This document shows, piece by piece, positions 1-10,919 of a DNA stretch of 64,000 nt. Position numbers and translations under genes: made by a program. The notes under the pieces are model-generated. The model was not told the DNA's origin. It searched no databases and worked only from the letters and a program-made list of their open reading frames with translations. Source of the DNA: Terfezia claveryi (Eukaryota > Ascomycota > Pezizomycetes > Pezizales > Pezizaceae); contig WHUX01000032.1 of NCBI GenBank assembly GCA_015179025.1, positions 361,181 through 425,180 of the forward strand, written 5' to 3'. How positions within the stretch are numbered: the first letter of the stretch is position 1; every line of letters begins with the position of its first letter.

Positions 1-557
1 GTTGAAACGACCGCTCCTGATCTCCATAATCACAGATGGGTGTGTAAGTACATTCCATCAAAACAACTCATATCCAGTTTAGAGCGTGCGGATTTTCTGA
101 CTTTTCTGAATTTCCCGTCAAATAGCCATATGGCGAAGGTACAGATGAGCTCTATAAGGCCATAATTGAGTGTAAAACCAAGTTGAAGGGGAAGGGAATA
201 GATGAAAAAGGTCGTTCCAATTTTCTTACTCTTTTTGCCTCATGGATAATATTGACATGTATGTAGTGGTCAAGTTTCAAATCAGTCAAATCGGGGATGA
301 TGAAGCTGCTGATGCGTTTTTGGGTCGCCTGGCAAACGACCCCGGAATTAAGGATTACATTTATGTCACCTCTGGTACGTAGCTCTCACAGCTCTAAGGG
401 GTCGGTTATTGGCAGAGAGTTTTCACCTTAACGAGTGACGAAATTTACTTGAACATGGTTTATAGGGAGACTGGACGAAGAATTCAATAAGCTTTATGAA
501 AATGAGGATGGACTAGAAATTTGGGTACCTTGCCCCCTATCGTTCCAACTATATTAA
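1..557 (+). CDS. von Willebrand factor A-domain protein, 3' end (partial)
   Basis: Four exons can be joined in frame: 1-43, 126-210, 267-374 and 466-557, ending in TAA. The introns (82, 56 and 91 bp) start GTAAGT, GTCGTT and GTACGT and end ATAG or GTAG. The predicted peptide runs LLISIITDGCPYGEG, then a basic helix, then VVKFQISQIGDDEAADAFL and LDEEFNKLYENEDGLEIWV. The pattern of a hydrophobic strand ending in ITDG, a helix, then a strand with QIGDD and a helix ending FLGRL is the C-terminal half of a vWA fold as found in many fungal proteins. The MIDAS N-terminal motif lies outside the window. The second intron's GTCGTT donor is the weakest point. The partner and role are unknown. Confidence 0.6.
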
Positions 558-960
558 TGTGGTGCTAATAAACTCGATTGATTAGTTTTACAAAACACTC
601 ATGGGTCCTGTCCTGCAACAACCATAGCAACTGTATTGGTGAAGAGATTCTCCTGTAGTACATATTGTGATTTCAATTGTCTGGGTGTGTAGGGGTTGTT
701 GAGTTGAAATACGATAATTATGTCGTTGTCAGAGCGAATTGTTGTTTTATTGTTGGTACTGTATGCGCATAGCGCTTACATACATGATTTGTCGGCTGAG
801 GGCCAAAGCGCATAATAATTTCTACTCGGATAATAAGTGGGTACAACCAGGTAGAAGACCCAAACTTCTCCCCAATTACCCTCAACCAGACACGATATCT
901 TCATCATCACCGTATTCGTCCGAACGTATTTGGTTTTGTTCGGGTTCGTGGTAATCGTTT

Positions 961-1180
961 GGATCGTACCCATTGATTAACTCTGGAGTTCCAGGTTCCG
1001 CTCGCAAGTCTCGAACCAAGCCTCAGCCTTCTATTGATATTCCGGATTTCGAACTGGCTCCACCAACAGCCCCAGAGAAGACCTCCTCAAGAGAATCGGA
1101 ATCCAGATTATCAATAGAAGACAGATGCGAACTTGCGAGCGGAACCTAGAACTCTAGAGTTAGCCAATGGGTTTGATCCG
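961..1180. mobile_element. Fold-back (MITE-like) inverted repeat
   Basis: Two arms, about 961-1009 and 1131-1180, are inverted complements. The best part, 978-1009 against 1131-1162, matches at 30 of 32 positions (arm core GGTTCCGCTCGCAAGT). The match continues inward: CTTCTATTGATA at about 1029 pairs with TATCAATAGAAG near 1112-1123. The whole 220 bp could fold into one long hairpin. No coding capacity is present and the target duplication cannot be fixed. It could be a non-autonomous DNA transposon or a decayed inverted duplication. Confidence 0.55.
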
Positions 1181-1378
1181 ATCATTCACATACTATATTG
1201 AGGGTATTTGCTTTCCGTTCGGTTATGAAATCAATTTGTCGCTTTCCATCCGAGATTGCTTTTCCTTTCAATTCTCTTGTGTCCAATTTCCCACAGGAAT
1301 GTTTTCCCATTTATAGCACCACTTCTTTCAATTATTTGTATTTTGGCTGGCTGTTACGATTCATCGGGAGGTAGGGTA

Positions 1379-1747
1379 TTAAGTGGATGGGTCCGGCTTT
1401 GTGAGACAGGGTTGTGTATCCATTCGATTGCAGAAAGTTATGAAATCTTGCAGGCCATGTTTAAATCGTTCGCGAATTTTATGTTCCGATGGTCCATACT
1501 CTGCGACTGATCGAAATCCATATACAGTACTTGCGTCAGAGTTGAGTCCAACTACAGTTCGCACGTTGAATATGCTCGAAATTCCGTACGATAGTATCGT
1601 TTCACAGTGCAATTTTGCTTCTCCCGAAAGATAGAAATACAGCCAAGTTGATTTTTTCGGACTCGGGTCTGCTTGCTGAACTGTTTTGAAGCAGCCATTC
1701 GTACATATGATAGGATGACCGCTTGAGTTTGTTGGAATATCTTCCAT
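1379..1747 (-). CDS. Small hypothetical protein, 122 aa
   Basis: An ATG-started open frame of 122 codons without an obvious intron. The peptide begins MEDIPTNSSGHPIICTNG and has a mixed, protein-like composition (YFYLSGEAKLHCETILSYG; HKIRERFKHGLQDFITFCN), unlike the hydrophobic or low-complexity chance frames around it. I do not recognise a family. A longer frame on the same strand (1552-2094) lacks a convincing composition and overlaps it. It may be an exon of a larger gene or a chance frame. Confidence 0.3.
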   Translation of the reverse strand: MEDIPTNSSGHPIICTNGCFKTVQQADPSPKKSTWLYFYLSGEAKLHCETILSYGISSIFNVRTVVGLNSDASTVYGFRSVAEYGPSEHKIRERFKHGLQDFITFCNRMDTQPCLTKPDPST

Positions 1748-3492
1748 TCTATTGCTCGTTTCTTGGGCTGCTTGATTCGCTTGTTTTTAAAGGGAATTAA
1801 TAATGTAAGAATTTCTATTGCATTGTTAAGTCCAAAAGTGCTTGAGTGATGGTGTCGTCTGGTGCTGGGTCCGTCATGATTGGTGCATCTAGGATGGACA
1901 AAAATGTATAGAGATAAAGTAGAGAAAGTCAAAAAGGGGTCTAAGATCCGTAGATATAGCGGGTCTATGAACATGAGTTGCTCAATGGAACTGTGCCGCC
2001 GCCTAAGCAGCAAATTGTTTGTTTCTTGTTGGGCAATGATTACGGCACGTGATGGCCAGCCAACTAGAACAAGACTAGGCTGAATACAGCTCAAAGGTAC
2101 TTCTTTGGGTAGTAGCTGGTTGGCATGATGAGAAACTTTTAAATAGGTTGGGGTTTAACTTGAAGTTCTAAAAGCGGTAAAATGGGAATGGTGCTCCTTG
2201 CCTGTAGGTCTTCGTATTGCATATTTGAGTTACCTACAGGATTATGATAGGTCATGTATACTGGACATGGACACTCACTGATTTATCAATATAACTACAG
2301 CCTGTCTTACAGATCTAAGTACCGAGATCAATGTTCTTTTCAAGACCATTTGTAAGTACTCAGTGAATGCCGACTGATATCTAGGACTCAGTTCAGAATC
2401 TGCGGTGGAAGACTGACTGTATGTATCATTACCGGAACTCGACCTACCATTGCATTGGTTTACCACATACATAGAAGCATGAAAAAGGTTAGGGGAAATG
2501 GTAGGTGACTTTTGGTATAATCATCCGGTGGGAGGTACCAGAGACCCAAATTCCATAAATCTCTGCCCCATCCCTGTATAAAACATATTGAATTGCGGAA
2601 GAATCCAACTCCAGGCCTCAGCAATTTGTATCACACCCCAAACAGCTGGAATCCCATATTAGATTCAACCACCACTGGGTCCATCGAATGGACTCAAATC
2701 TGATTGGAATTATACGTGCATGCTATTTTCCCTATTCAAAGACGGCAAGCGTGCCAGATGGCTATGTGAATTGCTACTGGCGCTATCCATAAAAAAATAT
2801 ATGGCTGTATAGAGGAGGTTTTGAGAGGAAAATATATAGTGGCAGAAGAGTGCTTGGAGGCCTGAATTATTGCTTTTCCTTTTGTACTAAAAGTTCAAGC
2901 AACTAGTTTCTAAAATATATTGCCTATAGAAGTAGACTGACTGTTCACTGCCTCGGAGCCATTTTTTTTTTTTTTTTTTTTTTTTTTGGCGGAGGAAGGA
3001 GGCTAGGTGAGGCATTTTTCTCTATCAGAGAGGACCTCAATGAAGCGCCTAATAGCTCCCTGGAATGTATATATGGAGCAATATCTTATTATGCATGTAT
3101 CAAATTGAAAATCTGGCAAAACTGAGTGAGATTATCCATTAGGATTGTTCACCTTCAGAAGGGGCTAATAGGCTATATCGTAGGGATAGGTTTTTCCCCT
3201 AGGAAGATTGGGGTAAAACTCTCAAATGCCTGTCTATCTCTGCATGAAGAGGAATCTTTAAAAAGCTCATTTGCATGTTAATCAGATGAATATTGAGTTG
3301 GTTACCCTGAAGTGACTTGGGAGGAGAACAAGCAAATAGATTCTAGAACATCTCTGTATGGGGACGACGTCTAGACTCAGACTGCAGGAGTTTTGTAGAG
3401 ATTCCTGTATTGTGGACAAACTTTTAAGCTACTGGCCTTTGGGCCTTTGACGGGTATTCTAGGCCATACCTCACCCCGGAGAATGTTGGCTC
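1748..3492. other. Non-coding stretch with poly-T tract
   Basis: No supportable gene. It contains an uninterrupted run of 26 T at 2962-2987 followed by GGCGGAGGAAGG, which could be the A-tail of a minus-strand retro-insertion, although no LINE 3' sequence follows it. The rest is AT-rich, with short frames only. Confidence 0.5.
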
Positions 3493-4343
3493 TACTGAGA
3501 TGTAAAGGTAGACCTATCTCAGCGATTCCAGGATTAACTAAGATAATCACCACATAGACTGTTCTCATGCTCGGATGGACCTGTAGCTTTGCAAGTGAGG
3601 CTTAAGGGATATAAAAGGAGGAAACTCAAATAGAATGCAACTAGCTTTTTCTATACCCCCAAAAACGCAGTCTTGGACGTACATTATTCACACTATAGCC
3701 TCCGGTCTTATTGTAGTTACCACCGTGAGGTAATGCTGACATTGGTGGAAGTTTGGCGAGGCTCTCGAAACTGGTCGCGTATAGCAATCCAGAGGTCGTT
3801 TAAGAGACCTTGCAGCTCATTCTTCTCGGTTTTTTCGTCTGAGCCTGTCGCTGGATTGACTCAAGGGGAAATATCCCATTCCAGGCGACTGTTTGAGGGG
3901 TCAAACCAACTTTGAGTCCTAAACGAACAATATGTGAGTATTTGCATCGTGAAGCTCAATAACATATCGCTGCACCTCTGGATGAAGCATGCGGGAAAGA
4001 GTACCATTTTCAATCAAGATCTACCTACTATAATCAAATGAGACTCCCCTCCTCTGAATCGATGCTCACCGGCTTGAGCAGTGCAACCAAACATGGAGTC
4101 TGCGTAATTCAACCTCGACAGTACCTAGATAGGAGACTGTGGCTATGATCTGTTGAATGTAGACGTTTGTAATTGATTACAGATGTTTATGCATGTGGGG
4201 CAACGGAGGCCATGTCGGGATTGCATCATTCTCAAGATCATGGAATCTTCATCTACCATTCCACCAATGCTGGAATATCGAGGACTGTAAGAGCTATACG
4301 TCATGTGCTTGATTGATTCAACCTGACGAGCCTCTTTGAAGAG

Positions 4344-4365
4344 TAGACTCTGGTTGGCACAACAA
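4344..4365 (+). mobile_element. TAGTCTGG-type micro-insertion (22 bp)
   Basis: The insert begins TAGACTCTGGTTGGCACAA and is flanked by TTTGAAGAG at 4335-4343 and 4366-4374. R1 copy 3 reads straight through the equivalent site (CCTCTGAAGAG, then a short link, then the shared GAAAGATCTCAG) without an insert. This is a filled/empty comparison with a 9-bp target duplication. Confidence 0.75.
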
Positions 4366-5050
4366 TTTGAAGAGCTCTTCCGTAGGAAAGATTTCAGGGT
4401 TGGATTACTTCAGAACAAGCCACGTGCGGCCTGGAAAGAGAGAAGAAAGCAAGGAGAGACGGCCTTTAAGAGGAGGCGTCGTGTCAAGCAGACTCATTTA
4501 GAGACTCGGGCCGAAGCTGCTTGGTTTGCGGGACTAGGTACATCTTGAGTGCGTGAAGAACAAAACAAAGTATTCTAGCTAACAGTGACTTCTAGTATGG
4601 TACTCTCGAGCGGAGACTACTATGTACTGGTACACATCAACGATCAGTCACCAAAGTCATGTCCTCACCATTGAAGTTCTCTTAGACCCTTCACTCTCAG
4701 TAAGTAAAAGTGAAGGGAGCCTGCACACCAACGTCAAGGTGGAACTTCATCGTGCAGGTCCCACCTCGCACGCAACCCTCCCTTCAAGCCCGGGGGGGCT
4801 ACTACGGACCTACAAGGGCTACGTCCCTAAGGCCAGGGGCTTGAAGGGAGGTCGGGTCATCAGTGGTAGGACAGGTGAGGCCCCCTGTCCGAAGCGGTGA
4901 GGAGAGAAGAGAAGAGGGAGGAAGAAGGGTTTATATAGGATTTTGGGCCTGCGCCAAGGATTTCCTAGCATTGCTGAAGAGCGGGCTTGGCAAAGAATTG
5001 CCCAGAGGTTTATCTTATCAGGAGACCTATCTGTTGGCAGCGGGCTTAAG

Positions 5051-5061
5051 GTAGTCTGGTT
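5051..5061 (+). mobile_element. TAGTCTGG-type micro-insertion (11 bp)
   Basis: The insert GTAGTCTGGTT is flanked by GGCTTAAG at 5043-5050 and 5062-5069. R1 copies 2 and 3 have the uninterrupted GCGGGCATGAGGGTTA and GCGGACTTGAGGGTTA here. Confidence 0.65.
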
Positions 5062-5112
5062 GGCTTAAGATAATCGAGAGGCGCGAGACGACCTATCTGT
5101 GACTGTGAAGAT

Positions 5113-6184
5113 ATCCAGCATGCGACGGGGTAATGCAACACTCGGAGACTTGGTATATGTATCTTAGTGGATTTTCATGGGAATTGGGAAGAGGGGAACT
5201 GAAGCTCAAAGTCAATGCCAAGACCCGATATATGATATTTCCTAATATGGAGATATTATGAGGTGAGTAACTTAGTCTCGATCGGACCCTCTTGAAAATG
5301 GAACATGACGCAGTCTCAAGGCATTATGTTCTTGACAAGACTTGCCGCAGGATTTATGCCTTGGACCATGATGAATAACAGAGGTAAGCATGGATATTTG
5401 TAGGAGTTTCAGGGCAATCATCTCTGGGAAAGGTCAATCAAACGAAGTCACAATGGAGTAATCAGTAGCTCTGATAATTCTCCATTACGGGTATCGGTTT
5501 GAGCTATTGGGTGTAGGGTCTGGGCTTCCGCTGGTAAATAGTGAACAACCAGTGCTCCTGGCTGTGGGACAGTTAATCGGTGCCAAAGTAATATTGCGGA
5601 ATAGTTCTCTCATAAGTAAATTAGGGCTTTTGGATATCATAGAATGCTTTGGAATTAATACAATACAATCAAGAAGCCAACAAGATTTGGATCAGCATTA
5701 TCACATTGAGCAAGCTACCACTACCAAATGACCGGAAACAGTAAAGCTGGTCACTTAGTACGGCCAGAGACAAATTGGGAATGGTTATAGTAGAGATTCT
5801 GATAGCAAGATATTGGCTAGCTTGTCTATAGTTACAAATTAATCCCAAATATATGTTAGGATATATAATAATCAATTTGGGGGAAAGGGGGGGGGGGCGC
5901 CATGGGATAAATATTTGAGGGTTTATCACTTAGTACGTCACCTGATCTGTCATCCATGTGGTGGTCCCATTACTTCCCTTCCAGTGGTTATAATCCTTCA
6001 TAATCACCCCTCACCTCTTCAGGGACCTCTCGGAGGTCTTTGGTTCGTGCTTTTTCGATTCCGTCCACCCTGGGCTCTCGTTAGTCTGGTTCGCACATCT
6101 CTCGTAAAGGCCAAACTCGTCCGAAATGCCATCTGACCTACAACCCTGTGGTGATCCGCATCCCGGTGATGAATGATAATTGCT
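5113..6184. other. Spacer between R1 copies 1 and 2
   Basis: About 1.07 kb of unique sequence between the two direct R1 copies. It has no recognisable gag, pol or transposase, and no clear tRNA primer site next to copy 1. A poly-G run lies at about 5887-5897. If R1 is an LTR, this would be a very short or decayed interior; equally it may be ordinary DNA between two independent insertions. Confidence 0.5.
6082..6098 (+). mobile_element. TAGTCTGG-type micro-insertion (17 bp)
   Basis: TAGTCTGGTTCGCACAT is flanked by CTCTCGT at 6075-6081 and 6099-6105, a perfect 7-bp duplication. Confidence 0.7.
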
Positions 6185-8007
6185 TTACTGGAACGTAAAG
6201 GTAGACCTATCCAGGGATTTCCGGAGATTAGCTAAGATCATCACCGCATAGACTGTTTCATCCTCAGGTGGATCTGTACCTTTGCAAGTGAGGCTTAAGG
6301 GATGTAAAAGGAGACACCCCAAATAGAATACAACTAGATTTTTCTATTCCCTACTAAAACACGTGACTTGAACATACATAATTCACACTATAGCCCCTGG
6401 TCTTATTGTAGTTACCACCGTAGGTAGCGGAATGGGTTGCGTATAGCGAGCCATCTGGATGCGAAACAAGGATGTAATTGTTTCCCAGATGTCATTTAAG
6501 AGACTTTGCAACTCACTTGCCCCGTTTTCTTCGTCTGAGCCAGTCGTTGGATTGACCCAAGTCGAATCTCCCATTCCAGAAGACTTTTTTTTTAGAAAAA
6601 ATCCAAAAAAAAATCTCATACTCCTATTCGATCTCAGGAGGGGGACCACGAGGGGCCACCCGGAAACCCAGGTGGATCAAGTTAATCTGCCAGGTCCATC
6701 GCTAGAAATAATAAACTCGATTCCAGAAGACTATCTGAGGGGTGATCCATAACTTTAAGACCTAAACGAACAATATGTGAGTATTTGCGTGGTGAAGCTC
6801 AATAACATTATCACTGCATCTCTGGGATTAAGCATGCGGGAAAGAGTACCTTTTTCAAGACGTTTCCTGTATCTCCTCAAGATTCAGCTACTATAAGCAA
6901 GTGAGTCTCTCCTGCCCTGAACCGATGCGCAACGGCTTGAGCAGTGCAACTAAAAATGGAGTTTGCTTAATTTATCCTCGACACTGCCTAGATAGGGGTC
7001 CGTGGCCATTCTGTTGAATTTAGATGCTCGTAAAGTTGATTCAAGATGTCTATATTATGAGGCAACGGAGGCCATTGTCGGGATTGCATCATTCTCAAGA
7101 TCAGGGATTATGATCTATACATTCGGGGAAGAAGCCACTGTTGCATATGCCGAGCGACAACCTCACCCCCCAATCTCACACACTGGCAGTAGGAAAGATC
7201 TCAGGATTGGATTATTTCAGAACAAGCCGCGGGCGGTCTGGAGAGAAAGGGGAAGAGTGCAAGAAGAGACTGCCTTTGAGAGGAGGCGTCGTGTCAACCA
7301 GACTTATTTATAGAGTTGGGAAGAGGCTACTTGGTTTGCGGTTACCTGAATGTGTGAAGAACAAACATACTATTTGACTTCTATATAGTATGGCTGGCAC
7401 CCTCGAGCGGAGACTATGCACTGGTACACATCAACAATCAATCACCAAAGTCATGTTCTCACCATTGAAGTTCTCTTAGACCCTTCACTTTCAGCAAGTA
7501 AAAGTGAAGGGAGCCTGCACACCAACGTCAAGGTGGAACTTCATCGTGCAGGTCCCACCTCGCACGCACCCTCCCTTCAAGCCCGGGGGCCTACTACGGA
7601 CCTACAAGGGCTACGTCCCTACCTACGGCCAGGGGCTTGAAGGGAGGTCGGGTCATCAGTGGTAGGACAGGTGAGGCCCCCTGTCCGAAGCGGTGAGGAG
7701 AGAAGAGAAGAGGGGGGAAGAAGGGTTTATATAGGATTTTGGAGCCTGCGCCAAGTATTTCCTGCATTTCTGAAGAGCGGGCTTGGCAGAGAATTGTACA
7801 GAGGGATATCAGGAGACCTATCTGTTAGGAGTGGGCTTGGCAGAGAATTGTACAAAGGGTTATCAGGAGACCTATCTTTGGGAGCGGGCATGAGGGTTAC
7901 TGTATCAGGAGGCACGAGACGACCTATCTGTGGCTGAGTACATATCAGGCTCCCGATACCAGGCTAGACACCAAGTAAACATACGAAAGTCTTCCGGGCA
8001 AGTGGGA
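6185..8007 (+). repeat. R1 dispersed repeat, copy 2
   Basis: Aligns with copy 1 from the shared GTAAAGGTAGACCTATC to the shared CACGAGACGACCTATCTGTG, then continues to about 8007 in common with copy 3 (CTTCCGGGCAAGTGGG). It has the same TATA-like box (about 7726). A GC-rich fold-back at about 7562-7651 consists of CTCCCTTCAAGCCC and its complement GGGCTTGAAGGGAG. A 134-bp LINE tail (6586-6719) and its target duplication interrupt it; copy 1 keeps the uninterrupted site near 3868. The 7790-7880 part has two tandem units of about 55 bp (GAGCGGGCTTGGCAGAGAATT). Confidence 0.7.
6586..6719 (-). mobile_element. LINE 3' tail, 134 bp, with 13-bp target duplication
   Basis: ATTCCAGAAGACT at 6573-6585 is repeated at 6720-6732. 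The insert starts with a T-run (A-tail of a minus-strand element), then carries the family's conserved 3' end (CTCCTATTCG, GCCACCCGGAAACCC, AAGTTAATCTGCCAGGTCC). R1 copy 1 has only one CATTCCAGGCGACT at the matching place (about 3871), so the pre-insertion site is visible. Confidence 0.85.
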
Positions 8008-8533
8008 CTTGCATGGAATTCGTCATCGAGATGTTCGTCTTGTCGGACCATCTAATAGGAGGAGGTTGTGCTATTGGCATTGAAGGGCACCACCAGAACT
8101 GTGTAGCTTATGTTACCCTTCCACAGTCAGTTATATCATCAACTCGTTTCACTCTATTGTTTTGCAGTATACCTAAGTTAAATCCTAGAGGTAGATTAGG
8201 AGTGGTGTGAGAAGGTGTGGGAGGCCCTACAGTGAGAGGATAAGAACGTGGTTTTTACGGGGCTTTGGGTTCCTCTACAGATACATATTCCTCCCTATAT
8301 GTAGGTTTTTTATTTCGTTTTGGGGTGAGACGGCAGGGCCCGGCTTTGGGTTGGAAGATCTACCAGGCTCGCCCCAGGGATGCGGTCTCTGGTCTAGGTT
8401 ACAATAACCTGAATATTAGTCTGGCTTGTGAAAAGGAAAGTTAAAGCCTACATAATTACACCTCACTAGAATATTCTCTACGCCTTCCCAACGACCTTCC
8501 CTTTCTTATCCACAAGGTAATATACCCTCTCTC

Positions 8534-8560
8534 TAGTCTGGTTGGCACAAGCCCCTCCTC
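8534..8560 (+). mobile_element. TAGTCTGG-type micro-insertion (27 bp)
   Basis: The insert begins TAGTCTGGTTGGCACAAG and continues CCCCTCCTC. It is flanked by ACCCTCTCTC at 8524-8533 and 8561-8570, a perfect 10-bp duplication, though the target is low-complexity. Confidence 0.65.
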
Positions 8561-8570
8561 ACCCTCTCTC

Positions 8571-10069
8571 TTTTCGCCTCCCTGAAACCTTCACTCCACT
8601 AACTAGACCACCTTCGCCACGGTAAACTCACCTCCACCCCCTCTTAATCTCAACCCCTCCACTTTCACAGGTTAACAAACTCTCCAGCACAACCTAGCAG
8701 TGTTACATTGGCATTGTATGTAATCTGGTTGGGCATTTGATATTTAACACAAAAATGCAAACATAAAGAGGTGGAAATCATTCGCTGGTAATGTGGTTGT
8801 TCGATGGAAGCCCTTCACATATCACGTTTGCCTTAGGGTTTGATGGCATAAGCAACAACTATCAGGTACCCATCAAAGGTAGCCTGGTTGGGATTTCTGA
8901 CCAATTCTCACTGATAATCTTTTGTTTACCTTTACTTGAACTTCAAGGGGTCTGAAAGTTAACTAAAACCTGCAACCATTGGTAATTCAGAGTTTCAACC
9001 ATTCGTAGCATCATTATCCGAACACATACAGATAAAGGAGAAGAGGATAAACGAAGACGAGAATCTGTTTAAAGCCATATACAAAGTAAGAGGTTTGGAG
9101 AAACGCATACTTATATCACAGCGGTAAAAGGTATCGAACTATTCTCCTAATCCACTACTAAGCTGGTGCTGGTATGGACAGTACATTGGAAGACATACTT
9201 ATGCACACGAGGCACGAGGATGGGAATTTGACTTAGGATAATCGCAAGACTGTATATAGATCCAGAGCTAGGTAATCGAACTATTTCACTTCCATGACCC
9301 AGAATTCATTGCTTACTTTAGGAATTTACATTAATCATATGAATTGACCACAGAGTGAGCGCTCAACGCGTATCCACGTGCAACAAGACGCCTGCCAGAG
9401 TACGTTGGCCCTTTGTTGTCATGGAAATGGGGAAACATGCACATACGGAAATACCATTATTGTGCAGGGGCAAGAGTTGTCGTAGTCTGGTTGGGACTGG
9501 GTTGGACGTGCAAGGCATGAATTCCCAGCCTTGGTGGAGCATACCACACACCACCTGTTGGGGGTACAATCAGAAAATATTGGAGGGAGAATTGAATCCC
9601 TTTGCTCTTCAGCTACAGCTAACCCCCCCCCCCCCCCCCTTCAAAATTGTAATTGTTCAGGCCCTTGAAGACAATTCCTGGACTGCAGGGTGGATCTCAC
9701 CGGTTCCTCCCCACATGCCGGTGGCCACCTACACCAAGGTTCCAACAAAATGAGAGAGTTGGAGGCGATTGAAAGTGTATTGTTTGAATGGCTATCATAA
9801 TATCGATAAAGCTATCGATAACATGCATGAATTGGATACCTTGTTTTCATGAGATCCCCGTGGGTAGCTATTCTCCTTGCAACCAATTCAACCCCCCAGT
9901 CGACATCTGAAAATTGCCTGTGAACATGTGGAATCTTACTCCGGCTAAATAAACAACACACATCGCCGACTGGTTAAATTTAGCGGTTCGACTTGGATTA
10001 CCATTTTCGGTCAGTATTGTTATCTCCAACCAAGCAACGCTGATCACTACACATGTACATGTGACCAAA
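8571..10069. other. Anonymous stretch with motif relics and poly-C
   Basis: No gene I can support. A 132-codon frame at 9355-9753 crosses a C17 run (about 9624-9640) and has no family resemblance. Further TAGTCTGG-like relics (TAATCTGGTTGG at 8722, TAGCCTGGTTGG at 8881, TAGTCTGGTTGG at 9482) lie here without clean flanking duplications. Confidence 0.45.
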
Positions 10070-10919
10070 TCAGCTATGATCAGCTACCAAAAAACAACTG
10101 CAACCGAGTGTCAAGGATCCAACTTCTGAAGGGGGTGCCGTTCTAGAAGGTTGCTGGAAGGCTTCCAGAAGCCTTTCCGTCTCACCCTGGTTGCTGACGG
10201 CGTCGTCTGGACAAGGATATTTGGACGGCCCCGGCTCGGCATTACATGTAAGGTGGTACAATCTTACGGGCTCAACATCTTCAGTGAATGCCTTAGCCAC
10301 GTCCAGAAAGGTGCCGTACGTATACGCACGAGAGTTCAATTGCACCGCGCACTGGTAGAGGGGTAGCTGTGAGCTAAAGCTTCACAAGGAAGCTGCCAGG
10401 TGCAGGGTTCATGTGTGAATCCTGGATAAGGCCCCACCTGAAGCCCCCTTGGGACATCGTTATACATTTTGCCCTCCGGCTACGATGTCGAAAGAACATT
10501 TTTAATTGTTTCCTTTCATTCTGGGGCGTTATTATGGCAACCCAGGGACCAGTTGTGGAGGCGGAGTGTGCAGGCAGAACCAACGCCTACCTACCTCTTC
10601 CCAGGGCGGCCAAGAGGGTTCAATTCGTTGGATAAAGTGTTGTTGCAAAAGTCGTGCGAATTCAACTCACTCCCTTTCACATGCGAGATAGCAAACACTG
10701 ACTTGTCCCAGCATTTGCATTGGCGCCGGTACACAAGCAGCCCTGTAGGAACCGGGATCTCAATCTGATGCCGCGTTCTAGAAGGCTGCGGTGTAATGCA
10801 TGATCCAGGATCTGGAACTGGCAGCATGCACCACATGCACCCTGTAGTACGTCTGTTGTACGCCAACTGCACTGCAATGCCAAAGTATGTTCCAAAGATA
10901 ACGTTTTGGTGTCAGTCAA
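10070..10919 (-). other. Possible multi-exon gene region, unresolved
   Basis: Three minus-strand open stretches (about 10872-10591, 10583-10374, 10345-10070) have protein-like composition. The first is Cys-rich (GCMWCMLPVPDPGSC; QCKCWDKSVF; DFCNN) and ends at a plausible donor AG|GTAGGT near 10590. None starts with a secure ATG, and I could not find one splice path joining them in frame. It could be a small secreted Cys-rich protein or chance frames. No family recognised. Confidence 0.25.

Larger units (their letters stand above)
3493..5112 (+). repeat. R1 dispersed repeat, copy 1
   Basis: About 1.6 kb that aligns almost end to end with 6185-8007. It starts at the shared GTAAAGGTAGACCTATC and ends near the shared GAGACGACCTATCTGTG. 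The segment at 4622-4960 also matches 55.9-56.4 kb on the other strand. A TATA-like GGTTTATATAGGATTTTGG lies at about 4929, near the right end, as in an LTR read left to right. Short frames conserved between the copies (for example 4622-4900) follow the DNA conservation and include no known domain, so I do not call them genes. Two short TAGTCTGG-type insertions (4344, 5051) sit inside it. It could be a solo LTR or a large non-autonomous element. Confidence 0.7.

Noticed and set aside
2962..2987. Poly-T as the tail of a LINE copy
   Set aside because: No LINE 3' sequence follows and no flanking duplication was found.
4622..4900. ORF conserved between R1 copies 1 and 2
   Set aside because: The similarity is that of the whole repeat DNA; there is no family motif and the frame in copy 3 is on the other side of the repeat with changes. 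Treated as non-coding.
5113..6184. R1 copies 1 and 2 as LTRs of one retrotransposon
   Set aside because: The interior lacks gag/pol and a primer site, and the copies differ by private insertions; kept only as a hypothesis.
9355..9753. 132-codon frame with a Pro run
   Set aside because: Crosses a 17-C homopolymer; no domain and poor composition.
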